Positions 6,677-7,323 of a stretch of 7,323 bases of DNA are shown piece by piece. The stretch covers positions 1-7,323 of the forward strand of contig WQUH01000066.1 of NCBI GenBank assembly GCA_009782165.1, written 5' to 3'. Below the pieces are notes generated by a model. That model had not been told where the DNA came from. It saw nothing but the letters and a program-made list of their open reading frames with translations, and searched no databases. Origin of the DNA: Pseudomonadota bacterium (GTDB taxonomy: Bacteria; Desulfobacterota; Desulfobulbia; Desulfobulbales; Desulfobulbaceae). Position numbers and translations under genes: made by a program. Each line of letters starts with the position of its first letter. Within the stretch, counting starts at the first letter, position 1.

Positions 6677-7323
6677 TTGCGATTTCTGCTCTACAACATC
6701 CGCTATGCCACGGGGCACGGGGGCGGATTCCACCTGCCCTTTCCCTATGCCGGGTATCTGCGGCGCTCGCGCGGGAATTTCGACAGGATCCTCGAATTCA
6801 TTGCCGCGGTGCGGCCGGATATCATGGGACTGGTCGAGGTCGATGGCGGGTCGTTTCGAACCGACCGGATGTGCCAGGCGGAGATGATCGCCCGGCAGCA
6901 GGGATACTACCACGTCGTCGAAACCAAGTACGGCGCCGGTTCGATGGCGCAGCGGCTGCCCCTGCTCAGGACGCAGGGCAACGCCGTGCTCACCCGGATG
7001 CCGATCGTCAGCCACCGCTTCCACTATTTCGACGAGGGAGTCAAGCGGCTGATCATTCAGGTCTGCACGGAACGTCTCACCATCTTTCTCGTCCACCTTT
7101 CCCTGACCTACCGCAGCCGGCAGTACCAACTGGAGCGGCTGTACCGGCTGATCCGCGCCGTTGACCGGCCGATGATCCTGGCCGGCGATTTCAACGTCCT
7201 CTGGGGGATGCGGGAACTGGAGTTGTTTCTCGGCGCCACCGGCCTGGTCAGCGCCAACCCGGCCAAGAGACCCTCCTATCCCAGCCGCGCCCCGAAACGG
7301 GAACTCGATTTCATCCTCCACAG
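6677..7323 (+). CDS. Endonuclease/exonuclease/phosphatase (EEP) family protein, 3'-truncated by the window
   Basis: A metal-dependent phosphoesterase fold; 215 codons are visible and the gene runs off the right edge. Family landmarks in order: LLYNIRY with N7 (4-10); GLVEVDGGS with metal-binding E54 (51-59); GNAVLTRMP (101-109); VHLSLTYRSRQYQ with H140 (139-151); LAGDFNVLWG with D171 and N173 (168-177); and ELDFIL with D211 (209-214). The final conserved SDH-type histidine would lie beyond the window. The TTG start is chosen because GGGAGGAG precedes it at good spacing and the first codons already form the conserved first strand; the next in-frame ATG falls far inside the domain. It starts 18 bases after pcnB and is probably co-transcribed. 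Substrates in this family range from DNA and RNA to phospholipids and inositol phosphates, and the sequence does not decide among them. No signal peptide is visible, which suggests a cytosolic role. Confidence 0.82.
   Translation, partial: MRFLLYNIRYATGHGGGFHLPFPYAGYLRRSRGNFDRILEFIAAVRPDIMGLVEVDGGSFRTDRMCQAEMIARQQGYYHVVETKYGAGSMAQRLPLLRTQGNAVLTRMPIVSHRFHYFDEGVKRLIIQVCTERLTIFLVHLSLTYRSRQYQLERLYRLIRAVDRPMILAGDFNVLWGMRELELFLGATGLVSANPAKRPSYPSRAPKRELDFILH

Noticed and set aside
5933..7321. A 462-codon minus-strand open frame opposite pcnB and the EEP gene
   Set aside because: It spans two supported plus-strand genes and their junction, with no recognisable motif.

Overview
The window is GC-rich chromosomal DNA with five protein genes, all assignable to known families. 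Nothing mobile, phage-like or CRISPR-like is visible. The gene set and protein style (bacterial-type ATE, HisRS with a cysteine-rich insertion, adjacent hisS-aspS, bacterial poly(A) polymerase) suggest a Gram-negative bacterium, probably a Desulfobacterota (former Deltaproteobacteria) relative, possibly near the Desulfobulbales. That placement is an inference from protein character, not a search result.

Layout, left to right. (1) 23-763 (+): an arginyl/leucyl-tRNA-protein transferase of the N-degron pathway, starting at a GTG close to the window edge. (2) A 33-base convergent gap with a GC-rich hairpin. (3) On the minus strand, hisS (3966-2677, TTG start) followed by aspS (2584-797), a two-gene aminoacyl-tRNA synthetase operon read leftward from a good sigma70-type promoter at 4070-4042. 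(4) A divergent intergenic region, 3967-4246. Its right half, 4108-4209, can fold on the plus-strand transcript into a long closed helix with two inner hairpins. (5) On the plus strand, a nitronate monooxygenase/FabK-like flavoenzyme (4247-5224), a bacterial poly(A) polymerase PcnB (5225-6658) and an endonuclease/exonuclease/phosphatase-family enzyme (6677 to the window end, incomplete). They are packed with 0 and 18 bases between them and look like one operon.

Functionally the window leans towards tRNA and RNA: two tRNA synthetases, an enzyme that uses charged tRNA to mark proteins for degradation, and an RNA 3'-end polymerase. The flavoenzyme and the EEP hydrolase have less certain roles. 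The AspRS has histidine at the position linked to relaxed tRNA(Asn) discrimination, so Asn-tRNA(Asn) may be made through the GatCAB transamidation route.

The observation most worth follow-up is the structured leader at 4108-4209, between a candidate extended -10 promoter (4089-4097) and the flavoenzyme gene. Its outer helix has 19 pairs over 20 positions, and its four G-U wobbles pair only in plus-strand RNA. I could not match it to a known riboswitch class.
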